The notes: generated from the letters alone by a model not told the origin. A DNA stretch of 64,000 bases from Pedobacter sp. MR2016-24 (GCF_026239655.1 NZ_JAPIVO010000009.1:391356-455355); one strand, 5' to 3'. Positions 29,719 to 38,247 are shown, counted from the stretch's first letter. Made by a program: numbers and translations.

Positions 29719-30741
29719 TCATTGACATCCTTCCCCCCATAAGGCAATCGTATTTTTATTATTGTTGATCTTATATTTGATTTTATTTCCGCTCATCACC
29801 CTTAACTGCTCCATTACCTGTTTAATGCTCTTGTTGTTAAACGTGGCATTAAAGTGGCAGCCGGCCAGATCGGGATTCTTCAATTCAAAATGAACGTTGT
29901 AGTATCGTTCAAGTCTCTCAAGCATCATACCCAGGTTCTCTTTGTGAAACACAAACCGGTTTTCTGTCCAGCTTTTCACATCTTCCACACGTTCAGTATT
30001 GATTGCATATCTGCTGCTCTTCTCCTGATAGGTTAGACTCATGCCCGGCGTAAGAATTGAAAGAGCCTTGGTTTTACCGTTAATATGCTCTGCTACTGCA
30101 ACTTTTCCTGTTCTCACTGTCACACTGAAGGCCTGATCATCAGGATAAGCATAGATATTAAATGAAGTACCTAATACCTGCGTCTTTAAATGTGCGGCAT
30201 ATACAATAAAGGGGCTGCTCACATCATGCTTCACTTCAAAGAACGCTTCACCTTCCAGGCGTACATTACGCAGACTGCCTTTGATAAAACGCGCCGGCCA
30301 GCTTAATTTACTTTTACTGCCCAGGTAAACGATTGAACTGTCTGGCAGGATCATTTTAACTTTTTCACCAGCACCAGTAGTTTTACTCACCCATTCTATC
30401 ACAGCTTCTGTTTTCTGTTTTTGATAACTATACCAGCCTAAACCGGCCGATGCAAAAAGTATAACCGATGCTGCATATTTTAATAACAGGAACCGGTGGT
30501 CTTTCCTTTGTTTCTTTTGTTCTACTTTATTCCAGATTTGATTTAATCCTTCTGCAGCGGCAGATGATTCATCACGTGATGCTGGTTGTTCTTCCCATGC
30601 CTGTGACATCAGATCGTTAAAATCCTGATCGTTTTTTTTATTGTTCTTCAGGTAACTGAATAATATTTTCTCCTGCTGTGGGTTTGTACCGCCCTGCAGA
30701 TATAGCTTAAATAATCTTTTTATGTCTTCGTATTGTTCCAA
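29719..30741 (-). CDS. FecR-type anti-sigma factor
   Basis: Inner-membrane anti-sigma regulator that receives the signal from the STN receptor. A cytoplasmic N-terminal domain (IKRLFKLYLQGGTNPQQEK) is followed by one membrane span (LLKYAASVILFASAGLGWYSY), a periplasmic FecR domain (EKVKMILPDSSIVYLGSKSKLSWPA...VRLEGEAFFEVKHD) and a C-terminal DUF4974-type domain (LGMMLERLERYYNVHFEL). No ATG is available. TTG 30741 gives the usual family N-terminus (340 residues), while TTG 30807 would add 22 atypical residues. It lies between the sigma factor and receptor genes, so its partner is presumably the adjacent ECF sigma factor. Confidence 0.9.
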   Translation of the reverse strand: MEQYEDIKRLFKLYLQGGTNPQQEKILFSYLKNNKKNDQDFNDLMSQAWEEQPASRDESSAAAEGLNQIWNKVEQKKQRKDHRFLLLKYAASVILFASAGLGWYSYQKQKTEAVIEWVSKTTGAGEKVKMILPDSSIVYLGSKSKLSWPARFIKGSLRNVRLEGEAFFEVKHDVSSPFIVYAAHLKTQVLGTSFNIYAYPDDQAFSVTVRTGKVAVAEHINGKTKALSILTPGMSLTYQEKSSRYAINTERVEDVKSWTENRFVFHKENLGMMLERLERYYNVHFELKNPDLAGCHFNATFNNKSIKQVMEQLRVMSGNKIKYKINNNKNTIALWGEGCQ

Positions 30742-30913
30742 TCTTTTAATATTAAATCTTTCCTGTATTCCGCTTTCTATAACTATATATGCACTGCAAA
30801 GAGACAACAGCTAGTCACAATTGAAATTTATTTTGAGATTTATTTAAATAGCTGTAAATCAGTTTACTATTTTTGATATTTTAGTGCAAAAAATAAGAAT
30901 AGCCTAAAATAGA

Positions 30914-30933
30914 AATTGCCCTTTCGGGCAATT
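30914..30933 (-). terminator. Short hairpin after the sigma factor gene
   Basis: AATTGCCC (30914-30921) pairs with GGGCAATT (30926-30933) around a four-base loop; on the minus strand the loop is GAAA and TATTTT follows. It may terminate or attenuate between the sigma factor and FecR genes. Confidence 0.5.
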
Positions 30934-30964
30934 CAATATATCATTTTAGATTTAAGGTATTAGA

Positions 30965-31561
30965 TTACTGCAAAAGCAGGATCCATAAAATGGAGGAAAT
31001 TATAGTTTCCGGTGAGTAGCTGTTAAAATGTTTACGAATATGACCAAGCGATTTTTTGATATGGTTGTTCACCGTATTCTTAGTGATGCCCATTTGCGAA
31101 GAAATATTTTCATGAGAAAATCCTTCATTGCGACTCAGCATATAAGCCATTTTTGCCTGCGGAGGTAAGGTCTCAATAGCCTGGTTGGCCAATTGCTGAC
31201 AATCTTTAAAATCAATATAGTTTTCAATGGAATTCATCATCGGCTCATCTTCCAGCATCTCATTTCTGAATACATTCATTTTTGCCTTTCTCCTCAATGC
31301 ACCTAAAAAGATATTGCGGATAATGGTAAACAGATAAGCATCGAAATTTTGTGAAGGATCAATTTTCTCTCTGTTTTCCCAAAGACGAACAAATACATCT
31401 TGCGTAAGCTCTTCTGCCTCTTCCGTACAGCGTACAAAACGATAAGCATAACCCTGAACCTTTTTGCGGTACCTGCAATAAACCTCGTTAAAGGCATCAC
31501 TATTCCCAATTTGTACTGCAATAAGAAGTCGTTCAACTGTATAATCGTACAAGTGTTCCAT
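30965..31561 (-). CDS. ECF RNA polymerase sigma-70 factor (FecI-like)
   Basis: Extracytoplasmic-function sigma factor of 198 residues from ATG 31561 (MEHLYDYTVE); TTG 31588 would add nine residues. Region 2 is seen as FNEVYCRYRKKVQGYAYRFV and TQDVFVRLWENRE. Region 4 is seen as LPPQAKMAYMLSRNEGFSHENISSQMGITKNTVNNHIKKSL with its HTH. It belongs to the Bacteroidota FecI-like group that works with FecR and STN receptors. It is the first gene of the sigma-FecR-receptor cassette. Its target promoters probably include that of the receptor. Confidence 0.93.
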   Translation of the reverse strand: MEHLYDYTVERLLIAVQIGNSDAFNEVYCRYRKKVQGYAYRFVRCTEEAEELTQDVFVRLWENREKIDPSQNFDAYLFTIIRNIFLGALRRKAKMNVFRNEMLEDEPMMNSIENYIDFKDCQQLANQAIETLPPQAKMAYMLSRNEGFSHENISSQMGITKNTVNNHIKKSLGHIRKHFNSYSPETIISSILWILLLQ

Positions 31562-31638
31562 ATAGGCAATGGTTTTAAACAACGGCAAGTTAGGGTTGTA
31601 AGTTTAACTCAATGTTAAGTTTACAAAAATTATAAATA

Positions 31639-33012
31639 TTAACGATGGGTAAAGACCAGGCTGTTAGCTGCATCAAGCGTTCTGGTGTCTGTAAGCACTT
31701 TTCCTGCTTTTAAATTACTTGTTCTGAGTTTTGAATTTACCGATGCAGTATTGCTGCTGCCCGTTATACTATTAATCGCGGCCTGAACCAGCGGATCGCC
31801 GGTATCACCTAAGGCGAGCAGTGGAAGTGATGATAACTCGTTCACTGCAATGTCTGGTGCGATGCCTGAGCTGTAGTTGCCGCTGCCAGCAGCATTGAAT
31901 AGCTTATACACAATAGGATGTAGTTCCCATTCCACCTGCTTTGGATTTCGCATATCAGCTATAGTAAAAGAAGCTTCATCTTTGCCCCGGGTTTTTTCTC
32001 CTACCACTATCACCTGCATGTAGGGCTTTAAATTATTGATCATGATTTCAGCGGCCGATGCCGTGGCACCTGTTGCTAAAATAAAAATTCTTCTCAAGTC
32101 AAGATTGCGCTGTAGCAAGCTATTAAAATTCAGGCTGCGGTCGAACGTTGATGCCGTGCCGATAGATTCAGTTTTCGCTCCACCGTTTTTATTTCCTTTG
32201 TAGGTGATGAAAGGAGTGCCATAAGTAATCCCCGGTGCGATCATCGTACACAGTCCGGCAGCTTCCGCTACCTGACCGCCAGAATTATAACGCAGATCAA
32301 GAATTAACTCTGTTACTCCTGCATTTTTGAAATTGCTGAATGTATTATTTAATGAGCTGGCCAGTCCGGTGTTAAAGTCGTTGGTATATAAATAGCCGGT
32401 TTTAACATTTCCTGTTTGTAAGATTTTGCTGATGGAAGGTTGTTCAAAAGTAGCACCTGCATTAATTTCGACAGGGCCGGCGTCCATTCCGAGCAGTACT
32501 TTATTTGCACTGATGACTTCCTGTTGCAGTGCCGCTGCATCCGCAGAATTTAGCTGTTTTCCGTTAATCTGATAAATATAGTCTCCTCGTTTTAATCCGG
32601 CTCTGGATGCCGGCGAATCGTTTAAAACCTGTTTAATAACGCCGATAATATTTCCACTGGACTCTTCTGTGAAGGTGGTATAATCAAAACCATACTTGCT
32701 TCTGGTAGATACTGTTCCTGTTGAGGGGTCTGAGGGAAGTATAAGATAAGAAAAGCGGTCGGCAGTATTGCGTATTGCATTCAAGAATGATTTAGGATCA
32801 GGCGTAAGATCTGGTTTGCCGGGCAGGCTTTCATTCCAGTAATAATAACGTTGCAGACTATCTAAAATCCAGGTGTTTATGTTCTCGTTAGTTCCTGCCG
32901 GATAATCTGGTTTAGCGATGTTTTTTTTGCAGGATTGTAATATTAGTAACAGCAGAATCAGCGCTGTAAATTTATGCAAATGGCTGTTTAGAGGAAAAAA
33001 ATCACGCTGCAT
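31639..33012 (-). CDS. S41 family peptidase lipoprotein with PDZ domain
   Basis: Periplasmic or outer-membrane carboxy-terminal-processing-type protease of 457 residues. The lipobox is LLILQSCKKNI. An N-terminal helical part (WILDSLQRYYYWNESLPG) is followed by a PDZ domain (VLNDSPASRAGLKRGDYIYQING) and the S41 core (ELILDLRYNSGGQVAEAAGL). The catalytic Ser319 in GATASAAEIM and Lys344 in EKTRGK are 25 apart, as in CtpA. It lies 77 bp upstream of the sigma factor gene on the same strand. A link to receptor signalling is possible but unproven. Confidence 0.9.
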   Translation of the reverse strand: MQRDFFPLNSHLHKFTALILLLLILQSCKKNIAKPDYPAGTNENINTWILDSLQRYYYWNESLPGKPDLTPDPKSFLNAIRNTADRFSYLILPSDPSTGTVSTRSKYGFDYTTFTEESSGNIIGVIKQVLNDSPASRAGLKRGDYIYQINGKQLNSADAAALQQEVISANKVLLGMDAGPVEINAGATFEQPSISKILQTGNVKTGYLYTNDFNTGLASSLNNTFSNFKNAGVTELILDLRYNSGGQVAEAAGLCTMIAPGITYGTPFITYKGNKNGGAKTESIGTASTFDRSLNFNSLLQRNLDLRRIFILATGATASAAEIMINNLKPYMQVIVVGEKTRGKDEASFTIADMRNPKQVEWELHPIVYKLFNAAGSGNYSSGIAPDIAVNELSSLPLLALGDTGDPLVQAAINSITGSSNTASVNSKLRTSNLKAGKVLTDTRTLDAANSLVFTHR

Positions 33013-33249
33013 AGTGTCGTATTTTTAGGAAATATATACAAACATAGCTTACGAATGTTAATATATGGTTAAGTTTTGGATATGCTGTAAGGTTTAAATT
33101 CGGGAATGAAAAAATTCAGCAATCAGCTACTCTGAATATAAATTAACTGAGGGTGAACACTAGTCAGGTTAGATTCATCCTTGGGATGGGCTCGGATTTG
33201 CCTGCGGAATTGATGGAATGCAGCTCGTATTTTGGTCGGCAAGGAACCA

Positions 33250-33283
33250 GGTTGGAAGCAAGGTGGAAGCACGGTAAAAGCAC
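33250..33283 (+). repeat. Three tandem 11-12 bp units
   Basis: GGTTGGAAGCAA (33250-33261), GGTGGAAGCAC (33262-33272) and GGTAAAAGCAC (33273-33283) lie head to tail about 170 bp upstream of the first of the two paired unknown genes. It may be a regulatory site or a slipped-strand tract. Confidence 0.5.
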
Positions 33284-33399
33284 GTTTTTTCAATAAAACC
33301 TGCTTTTTTCTTACTTCCGGTCAGGATCCATTCTGCTTTGGATATGTAGGACGTCCGCACAACGTTCGACCAGCTATTGAACTATTTTAGAGCCAGCTA

Positions 33400-33430
33400 T
33401 TGACAAAGGTCCTTTCAGTGCTTATCTTTA
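33400..33430 (+). promoter_or_regulatory. Candidate Bacteroidota promoter
   Basis: TTG (33400-33402) and TATCTTTA (33423-33430, one mismatch from TANNTTTG) are 20 bp apart, the spacing expected for the -33/-7 promoter class. Transcription would start near 33437, about 16 bp before the ATG at 33453. Confidence 0.55.
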
Positions 33431-33452
33431 ACGAAATTAAATCATATAAAAA

Positions 33453-34244
33453 ATGGGAAAAATCAAAAATGGATTTGTGACGGGGCCTGTCGGACCCGTT
33501 ACTTATAGAAAAGACGGCGATCAACAAATAATACAGTCCAGACCTGGAAAGGGTAACACTAACATGTCTGAAGTGACAATGGAATTTGCTTCCAGCTTTT
33601 CGATTGCCAGTGCTTTGGGATCAAACATCAGGGAGTGCTTTCAGAAAAGTATCAACGGTTGGTATGAGGGCAAGATTGTTAACCAATTGAATGGATTGCT
33701 GAATACCATTGTCACACAGTGCCGGGATGTAAAGACGCAAAAGCTGTCTTATGATGAATACAGCTTTAAAAAATTAGCTGGTTTTGAATTTAACCCTACA
33801 TCGGCTTTAGGTAAACAGATTGGTTTTGATGTTCAGACTCAATGGTTATCTGGCCAGTTGAAGGTCACTATTCCCCGGATACACCTGCCTTTACAATTAA
33901 AATTTCCGGCAGGAGTGAACAGATGTGAGCTCTGTTTCAGTCTGGGTATAATGAGACCTCAGGAAGGTTACCGGCTTCAATATCCTGAGCGGAGATCAAT
34001 GGTTGTATTAAAGCATCAGCCTGAAACTGAAGAAACAGTATTTACTTTCAATGTGCCTGAAGGCTGTCTTTACCTCTTAACCTTAGGTCTGCGATACATT
34101 ACGCAGCGAGGTAACACTGAAACACTGTTTAACAGTAAGACCTTTAATCCGGTGGGCATTCTTGAAGCTTATTTGGTCCCGGGTATCTATTCAGGCGAGG
34201 ACGGGCTGGAATGGATCGATATGCCTCGTGTAAAAATCAATTAA
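33453..34244 (+). CDS. Unknown protein, DUF6266-like N-terminal motif
   Basis: A 263-residue protein without signal peptide or membrane span. It opens MGKIKNGFVTGPVGPVTYRK followed by an IIQSRPGK segment. The opening resembles that of the next gene and of a Bacteroidota family I know as DUF6266 (Gly-rich GPVG motif, then an 'IRS/IQS-P' strand). The rest is beta-rich in its second half (LKVTIPRIHLPLQLKF, ETVFTFNVPEGCLYLLTLGLRY). Function is not known. It is followed after 25 bp by its shorter partner, so the two are likely co-transcribed. The overall body is diverged from the partner, and family assignment is tentative. Confidence 0.65.
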   Translation: MGKIKNGFVTGPVGPVTYRKDGDQQIIQSRPGKGNTNMSEVTMEFASSFSIASALGSNIRECFQKSINGWYEGKIVNQLNGLLNTIVTQCRDVKTQKLSYDEYSFKKLAGFEFNPTSALGKQIGFDVQTQWLSGQLKVTIPRIHLPLQLKFPAGVNRCELCFSLGIMRPQEGYRLQYPERRSMVVLKHQPETEETVFTFNVPEGCLYLLTLGLRYITQRGNTETLFNSKTFNPVGILEAYLVPGIYSGEDGLEWIDMPRVKIN

Positions 34245-34269
34245 TTGTACACCTTAAAATTTATTAAAA

Positions 34270-34935
34270 ATGGGAATATTAAATAAAGGCCTCCTGGGCG
34301 CAGTTTCAGGAAAAGTAGGTCCGGTGATAGGTGTCATACGCAAGGCAATGGCGATTATCCGCTCCTTACCTAGGGAAAGTAAGAAAAAGGCTTCGGAAGC
34401 TCAGGTATTTAACAGAAATAAATTTGGTAGCATATCCGCCTTGCTGTCAGAATTCAGAGAGCTCATAGAGATTGGTTTTTATGATAAAAAAGAACCAGGT
34501 AATCAGATGGATAGGGCTATCAGCTGGAATGGGAAGCATGTTTTTGGAATTGATGGTATGCAAGTAAAGCCCGACTTATCAAAATTGGTATTGAGTATGG
34601 GTACTTTATTCAGGACAACAGGTGCGAAGCTGATTCCCGGGCCGGAAAAAAGTTTGCGGCTGACCTGGAATGATGATGAAGAACACTGGTCAGATCAGCA
34701 TGCGATGCAGCGAGGGGCTGATCACGCGATGGTGGCAGTGATGTATAAGATAAAAAAGGATTATAATGTCGATATTTACTATGAACAGGGCAGAAGAGCA
34801 GATCTGGAGTTGAACTTGCAGCTGAAATATGCCGATATTAAGCATCCAGTGCACCTGTGGCTGTTTTTCGCTTCAGAAGACAGGACGGCAGCGTCGAAAA
34901 GTGAGTATTTTCAGACAATGCTCGCACAAGATTAA
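34270..34935 (+). CDS. DUF6266-like protein
   Basis: A 221-residue protein with no export signal. The N-terminus MGILNKGLLGAVSGKVGPVI, then IIRSLPRESKKKASEAQVFNRNKF, is the signature of DUF6266-type proteins, which are often present in several copies in Pedobacter-like genomes and have no known function. The C-terminal half is predicted beta-rich (NVDIYYEQGRRADLELNLQL; PVHLWLFFASED). It forms a pair with the preceding gene and is followed by a hairpin terminator. Family name is from memory of the motif. Confidence 0.7.
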   Translation: MGILNKGLLGAVSGKVGPVIGVIRKAMAIIRSLPRESKKKASEAQVFNRNKFGSISALLSEFRELIEIGFYDKKEPGNQMDRAISWNGKHVFGIDGMQVKPDLSKLVLSMGTLFRTTGAKLIPGPEKSLRLTWNDDEEHWSDQHAMQRGADHAMVAVMYKIKKDYNVDIYYEQGRRADLELNLQLKYADIKHPVHLWLFFASEDRTAASKSEYFQTMLAQD

Positions 34936-34956
34936 CTTGGCAGCTGGATCAATAAG

Positions 34957-34979
34957 ATGGGGATCCTTGTCCCCATTTT
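34957..34979 (+). terminator. Rho-independent terminator
   Basis: ATGGGGA (34957-34963) pairs with TCCCCAT (34970-34976), followed by Ts. It ends the transcript of the two paired unknown genes, just before the thrS promoter region. Confidence 0.7.
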
Positions 34980-35012
34980 CAAATTTCTTCCTGATAATGC
35001 ATCTTAAAAACT

Positions 35013-35020
35013 TACCTTTG
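35013..35020 (+). promoter_or_regulatory. Candidate -7 promoter element for thrS operon
   Basis: TACCTTTG matches the Bacteroidota -7 consensus TANNTTTG exactly, 73 bp upstream of the thrS ATG. The upstream -33 region has no clear TTTG. It lies just after the preceding terminator. Confidence 0.5.
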
Positions 35021-35092
35021 TCATTCCAAAAATCACGTTGTATTGATTGGAGTATAAATTTTTTTAAATTCACATATAAATCATAGTTGTAG

Positions 35093-37018
35093 ATGATTAA
35101 CATTACACTTCCTGATGGCTCTGTCCGTCCTTATGAAAATGGGACTACTGCACATCAAATTGCCTTATCAATTTCTGAAGGCTTAGCGCGTAACGTACTG
35201 GCTGCCGAAGTTAACGGCGAGGTTTGGGATTCAAGCCGCCCTATTGAAACAGATGCTGCTGTTAAATTACTGACATGGAACGACCAGGCTGGTAAAGCTA
35301 CATTCTGGCATTCTTCTGCGCATATTATGGCAGAAGCACTGGAAGCTTTATACCCGGGTACTAAATTCGGTATAGGTCCAGCTATTGAAACCGGTTTCTA
35401 TTATGATGTGGATTTCGGCGACCGTGAGTTTTCTTCGGATGATTTCAAGGCAATCGAAACTAAAATCATTGAGCTGGCTAAACAGAAAGAAGTTTTTGTC
35501 AGAGAGAGCGTTTCTAAATCAGACGCGGTAGCCTATTTTACTGAAAAAGGCGACGAATATAAACTGGATCTGATTGATGGTCTGGAAGACGGAAAAATTA
35601 CGTTCTATTCGCAAGGACAGTTCACTGATTTATGTCGCGGTCCGCATATCCCGAATACCGGATTTGTAAAAGCGGTTAAATTAATGAATGTTGCAGGTGC
35701 TTACTGGAGAGGTGATGAGACCAAAAAACAGCTGACACGTATTTATGGGGTTACTTTCCCTAAAGCAAGTGAGCTGACTGAGTATCTTTTAATGATTGAG
35801 GAAGCTAAAAAACGCGACCACAGGAAATTAGGTAAAGAGCTGGAGTTATTCGCTTTCTCAGAGAAGGTAGGTATGGGCTTGCCATTATGGTTGCCTAAAG
35901 GAACTGCTTTACGTGAGCGTCTGGTGAACTTCCTGACCAAAGCACAGTCAAAAGCTGGCTATGAGCAGGTCATTACACCGCATATCGGCCACAAGAATTT
36001 ATATATTACTTCCGGTCACTGGGAGAAATATGGTAAAGACTCTTTTCAGTCGATCAAAACCCCGCAGGAAGGGGAGGAGTTCTTGTTAAAACCAATGAAC
36101 TGTCCGCATCACTGTGAGATTTACAAAGTTAAACCACGTTCTTATAAAGATCTTCCATTACGTTTTGCAGAATTCGGCACGGTTTACCGTTATGAGCAAA
36201 GCGGGGAACTGCATGGACTTACCAGGGTAAGAGGATTTACTCAGGATGATGCACATTTGTTTTGTCGCCCGGACCAGGTTAAAGAAGAATTCAAGAAGGT
36301 GATTGACCTTGTATTGTATGTGTTTAAGTCATTAGGTTTTACTGATTACACTGCGCAGATCTCGCTGAGAGATCCTGAAAACAAGGCCAAATACATCGGC
36401 ACTGATGAAAACTGGAAACTGGCAGAGGATGCAATTATTGAAGCATCGGCTGAGAAAGGATTGCCGACAGTAGTAGAATTGGGCGAAGCTGCATTTTACG
36501 GACCAAAGTTAGATTTCATGGTGAAAGATGCATTGGGCAGAAAATGGCAGCTGGGTACGATTCAGGTTGATTATAATTTACCGGAAAGATTTGAGCTGGA
36601 ATACACAGGCAGCGATAATTTAAAACACCGTCCGGTAATGATCCACCGTGCGCCCTTTGGCTCTCTGGAGCGTTTTGTTGCGGTTTTGATTGAGCATTGT
36701 GCTGGTAATTTCCCGTTATGGCTGTCGCCCGAACAATTTATTATCCTGCCGATCTCAGAAAAATATGAAGATTATGCTAAAAAAGTTTCAGATGAACTAA
36801 ATAATTCCGATATTCGCGGTTTGATTGACTTTCGGGATGAGAAAATAGGAAGGAAAATCAGGGACGCAGAGATGAAGAAAATCCCTTATATGCTGATTAT
36901 CGGTGAAAAGGAGATGTTGGAAGGTAAGGTTTCAGTAAGGAAACATGGTGAGGGAGATTTAGGAGAAATGACACTTGAAGCGTTTAGTGAATTATTAATT
37001 AAAGAAATAACAGTTTAA
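35093..37018 (+). CDS. thrS: Threonyl-tRNA synthetase
   Basis: Charges tRNA-Thr. Full class II enzyme of 641 residues: TGS domain (MINITLPDGSVRPYENG), editing/SAD domain with HSSAHIMAEALEALYPG and a late Cys-Arg-Gly-Pro-His (LCRGPHIPNTG), a catalytic core with MNCPHHCEIYK and YRYEQSGELHGLTRVRGFTQDDAHLFC, and the C-terminal anticodon-binding domain (IILPISEKYEDYAKKV...LIDFRDEKIGRKIRDAEM). It is the first gene of the conserved thrS-infC-rpmI-rplT cluster. Start ATG 35093. Confidence 0.98.
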   Translation: MINITLPDGSVRPYENGTTAHQIALSISEGLARNVLAAEVNGEVWDSSRPIETDAAVKLLTWNDQAGKATFWHSSAHIMAEALEALYPGTKFGIGPAIETGFYYDVDFGDREFSSDDFKAIETKIIELAKQKEVFVRESVSKSDAVAYFTEKGDEYKLDLIDGLEDGKITFYSQGQFTDLCRGPHIPNTGFVKAVKLMNVAGAYWRGDETKKQLTRIYGVTFPKASELTEYLLMIEEAKKRDHRKLGKELELFAFSEKVGMGLPLWLPKGTALRERLVNFLTKAQSKAGYEQVITPHIGHKNLYITSGHWEKYGKDSFQSIKTPQEGEEFLLKPMNCPHHCEIYKVKPRSYKDLPLRFAEFGTVYRYEQSGELHGLTRVRGFTQDDAHLFCRPDQVKEEFKKVIDLVLYVFKSLGFTDYTAQISLRDPENKAKYIGTDENWKLAEDAIIEASAEKGLPTVVELGEAAFYGPKLDFMVKDALGRKWQLGTIQVDYNLPERFELEYTGSDNLKHRPVMIHRAPFGSLERFVAVLIEHCAGNFPLWLSPEQFIILPISEKYEDYAKKVSDELNNSDIRGLIDFRDEKIGRKIRDAEMKKIPYMLIIGEKEMLEGKVSVRKHGEGDLGEMTLEAFSELLIKEITV

Positions 37019-37031
37019 ATAGTATACAAAT

Positions 37032-37601
37032 TTGGCATTAGGCAGACCAGGATTTAACAGGGGACCACGTCCTCCTTTTAAGAAAAAAGAAGCAGAACAT
37101 AATATTAATCAGTTTATCCGCGCCCAGGAGGTGAGGTTAGCTGGAGATAATGTTGAGCCGGGGATTTATCCTTTGGCAAAAGCTTTAGCCCTTGCTGATG
37201 AACTGGAACTGGATCTTGTAGAGATATCTCCAAATGCAGTACCTCCGGTTTGTAGAATAATCGATTATAGCAAATTTGTTTACGAACAAAAGAAGAAGCA
37301 AAAAGAGATTAAAGCAAATGCTAAGCAAACGGTAATTAAAGAGATCCGTTTTGGTCCTAACACGAATGACCATGATTTTCAGTTTAAACTGAAACATGCG
37401 CAGAGTTTCCTCGAAAGTGGAGAGAAAGTTAGGGCATATGTGCATTTCAAAGGTAGAGCAATCGTTTATAAGGAACAGGGAGAGATCCTTTTACTTAAAT
37501 TCGCTCAGGCTTTGGAAGATATAGGTAAGGTAGAATTATTACCAAAGTTAGAGGGTAAGCGTATGTTTTTGACGCTGGCTCCAAAAGTTGCAAAAAAATA
37601 A
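37032..37601 (+). CDS. infC: Translation initiation factor IF-3
   Basis: Binds the 30S subunit and checks start-codon/initiator-tRNA pairing. It has 189 residues. After a basic N-terminal extension (RPGFNRGPRPPFKKKEAEH) comes the IF3 N-domain (INQFIRAQEVRLAGDN...DLVEISPNAVPPVCRIIDYSKF) and C-domain (KEIRFGPNTNDHDFQFKLKHAQSFL). There is no ATG at the 5' end. TTG 37032 gives the expected N-terminus. A non-AUG start is a known feature of infC autoregulation in other bacteria, because IF3 discriminates against such starts. It sits 13 bp after thrS and 25 bp before rpmI. Confidence 0.96.
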   Translation: MALGRPGFNRGPRPPFKKKEAEHNINQFIRAQEVRLAGDNVEPGIYPLAKALALADELELDLVEISPNAVPPVCRIIDYSKFVYEQKKKQKEIKANAKQTVIKEIRFGPNTNDHDFQFKLKHAQSFLESGEKVRAYVHFKGRAIVYKEQGEILLLKFAQALEDIGKVELLPKLEGKRMFLTLAPKVAKK

Positions 37602-37626
37602 TAAATTACATAAATAAGAATAGGTT

Positions 37627-37827
37627 ATGCCAAAAATGAAAACCAATTCCAGTGCTAAAAAGCGCTTCAGGCTTACTGGAACAGGTAAAATCGCAAGAAA
37701 AAACGCATACAAAAGTCACATCTTGACAAAGATGTCTACTAAACGTAAGCGTAATTTGGGTCAGACTAGTATGGTCTCTGCAGCTGATATGGGCAACGTT
37801 AAGCGTATGCTTGCTATCGGTAAATAA
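37627..37827 (+). CDS. rpmI: 50S ribosomal protein L35
   Basis: A 66-residue, very basic ribosomal protein with the L35 pattern MPKMKTNSSAKKRFRLTGTG and SHILTKMSTKRKRNLG. It lies between infC and rplT in the standard order, 25 bp after infC. In other bacteria L20 represses this cistron through its leader; a comparable structure was not identified here by eye. Confidence 0.97.
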   Translation: MPKMKTNSSAKKRFRLTGTGKIARKNAYKSHILTKMSTKRKRNLGQTSMVSAADMGNVKRMLAIGK

Positions 37828-37902
37828 TTAAATTCGTAACCAGGTAACCGGTAGTAAGTTTGCTGAAATACGCAGCACCGCTTATCAAAAAACAACAACA
37901 CT

Positions 37903-38247
37903 ATGCCACGTTCGGTAAACGCAGTAGCTTCGAGAAGAAGACGGAAGAAAGTCCTTAATATGGCCAAAGGCTATTGGGGATCAAGAAGTAAAGTATTCAC
38001 TGTAGCTAAAAATACGGTTGAGAAAGGTTTGCAATATGCATACCGTGACCGTAAGGTTAAGAAAAGAGAATTCCGCGGACTATGGATTCAACGTATCAAC
38101 GCTGGAGCTCGTCAACACGGTATTTCTTACTCTCAATTGATTGGTAAATTAGCCGCTAAAAACATTGGTTTAAACCGTAAGGTTTTAGCTGACTTAGCGA
38201 TGAATCATCCGGAAGCTTTCAAAGCAGTAATTGATACAGTTAAATAG
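37903..38247 (+). CDS. rplT: 50S ribosomal protein L20
   Basis: A 114-residue early-assembly ribosomal protein binding 23S rRNA. The pattern MPRSVNAVASRRRRKKVLNMAKGYWG, split here at its basic run, together with RDRKVKKREFRGLWIQRINA and LNRKVLADLA, is diagnostic. It is the last gene of the thrS operon and is followed at once by a very strong terminator. Confidence 0.97.
   Translation: MPRSVNAVASRRRRKKVLNMAKGYWGSRSKVFTVAKNTVEKGLQYAYRDRKVKKREFRGLWIQRINAGARQHGISYSQLIGKLAAKNIGLNRKVLADLAMNHPEAFKAVIDTVK

Larger units (their letters stand above)
33013..33452. other. 440-bp intergenic region
   Basis: No credible gene. A 61-codon minus-strand frame (33175-33360) has no family features. The region holds a G/A-rich tract with three 11-12 bp tandem units and a candidate promoter for the gene at 33453, both listed separately. 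The G/A-rich segment around 33180-33300 looks denser in G than its surroundings. Confidence 0.5.

Noticed and set aside
33175..33360. 61-codon minus-strand frame in the 440-bp gap
   Set aside because: No family pattern, crosses the tandem repeats, and no promoter or partner supports it.
34829..35086. 85-codon plus-strand frame between the unknown gene pair and thrS
   Set aside because: Overlaps the end of the DUF6266-like gene, the terminator and the thrS promoter element; no features.
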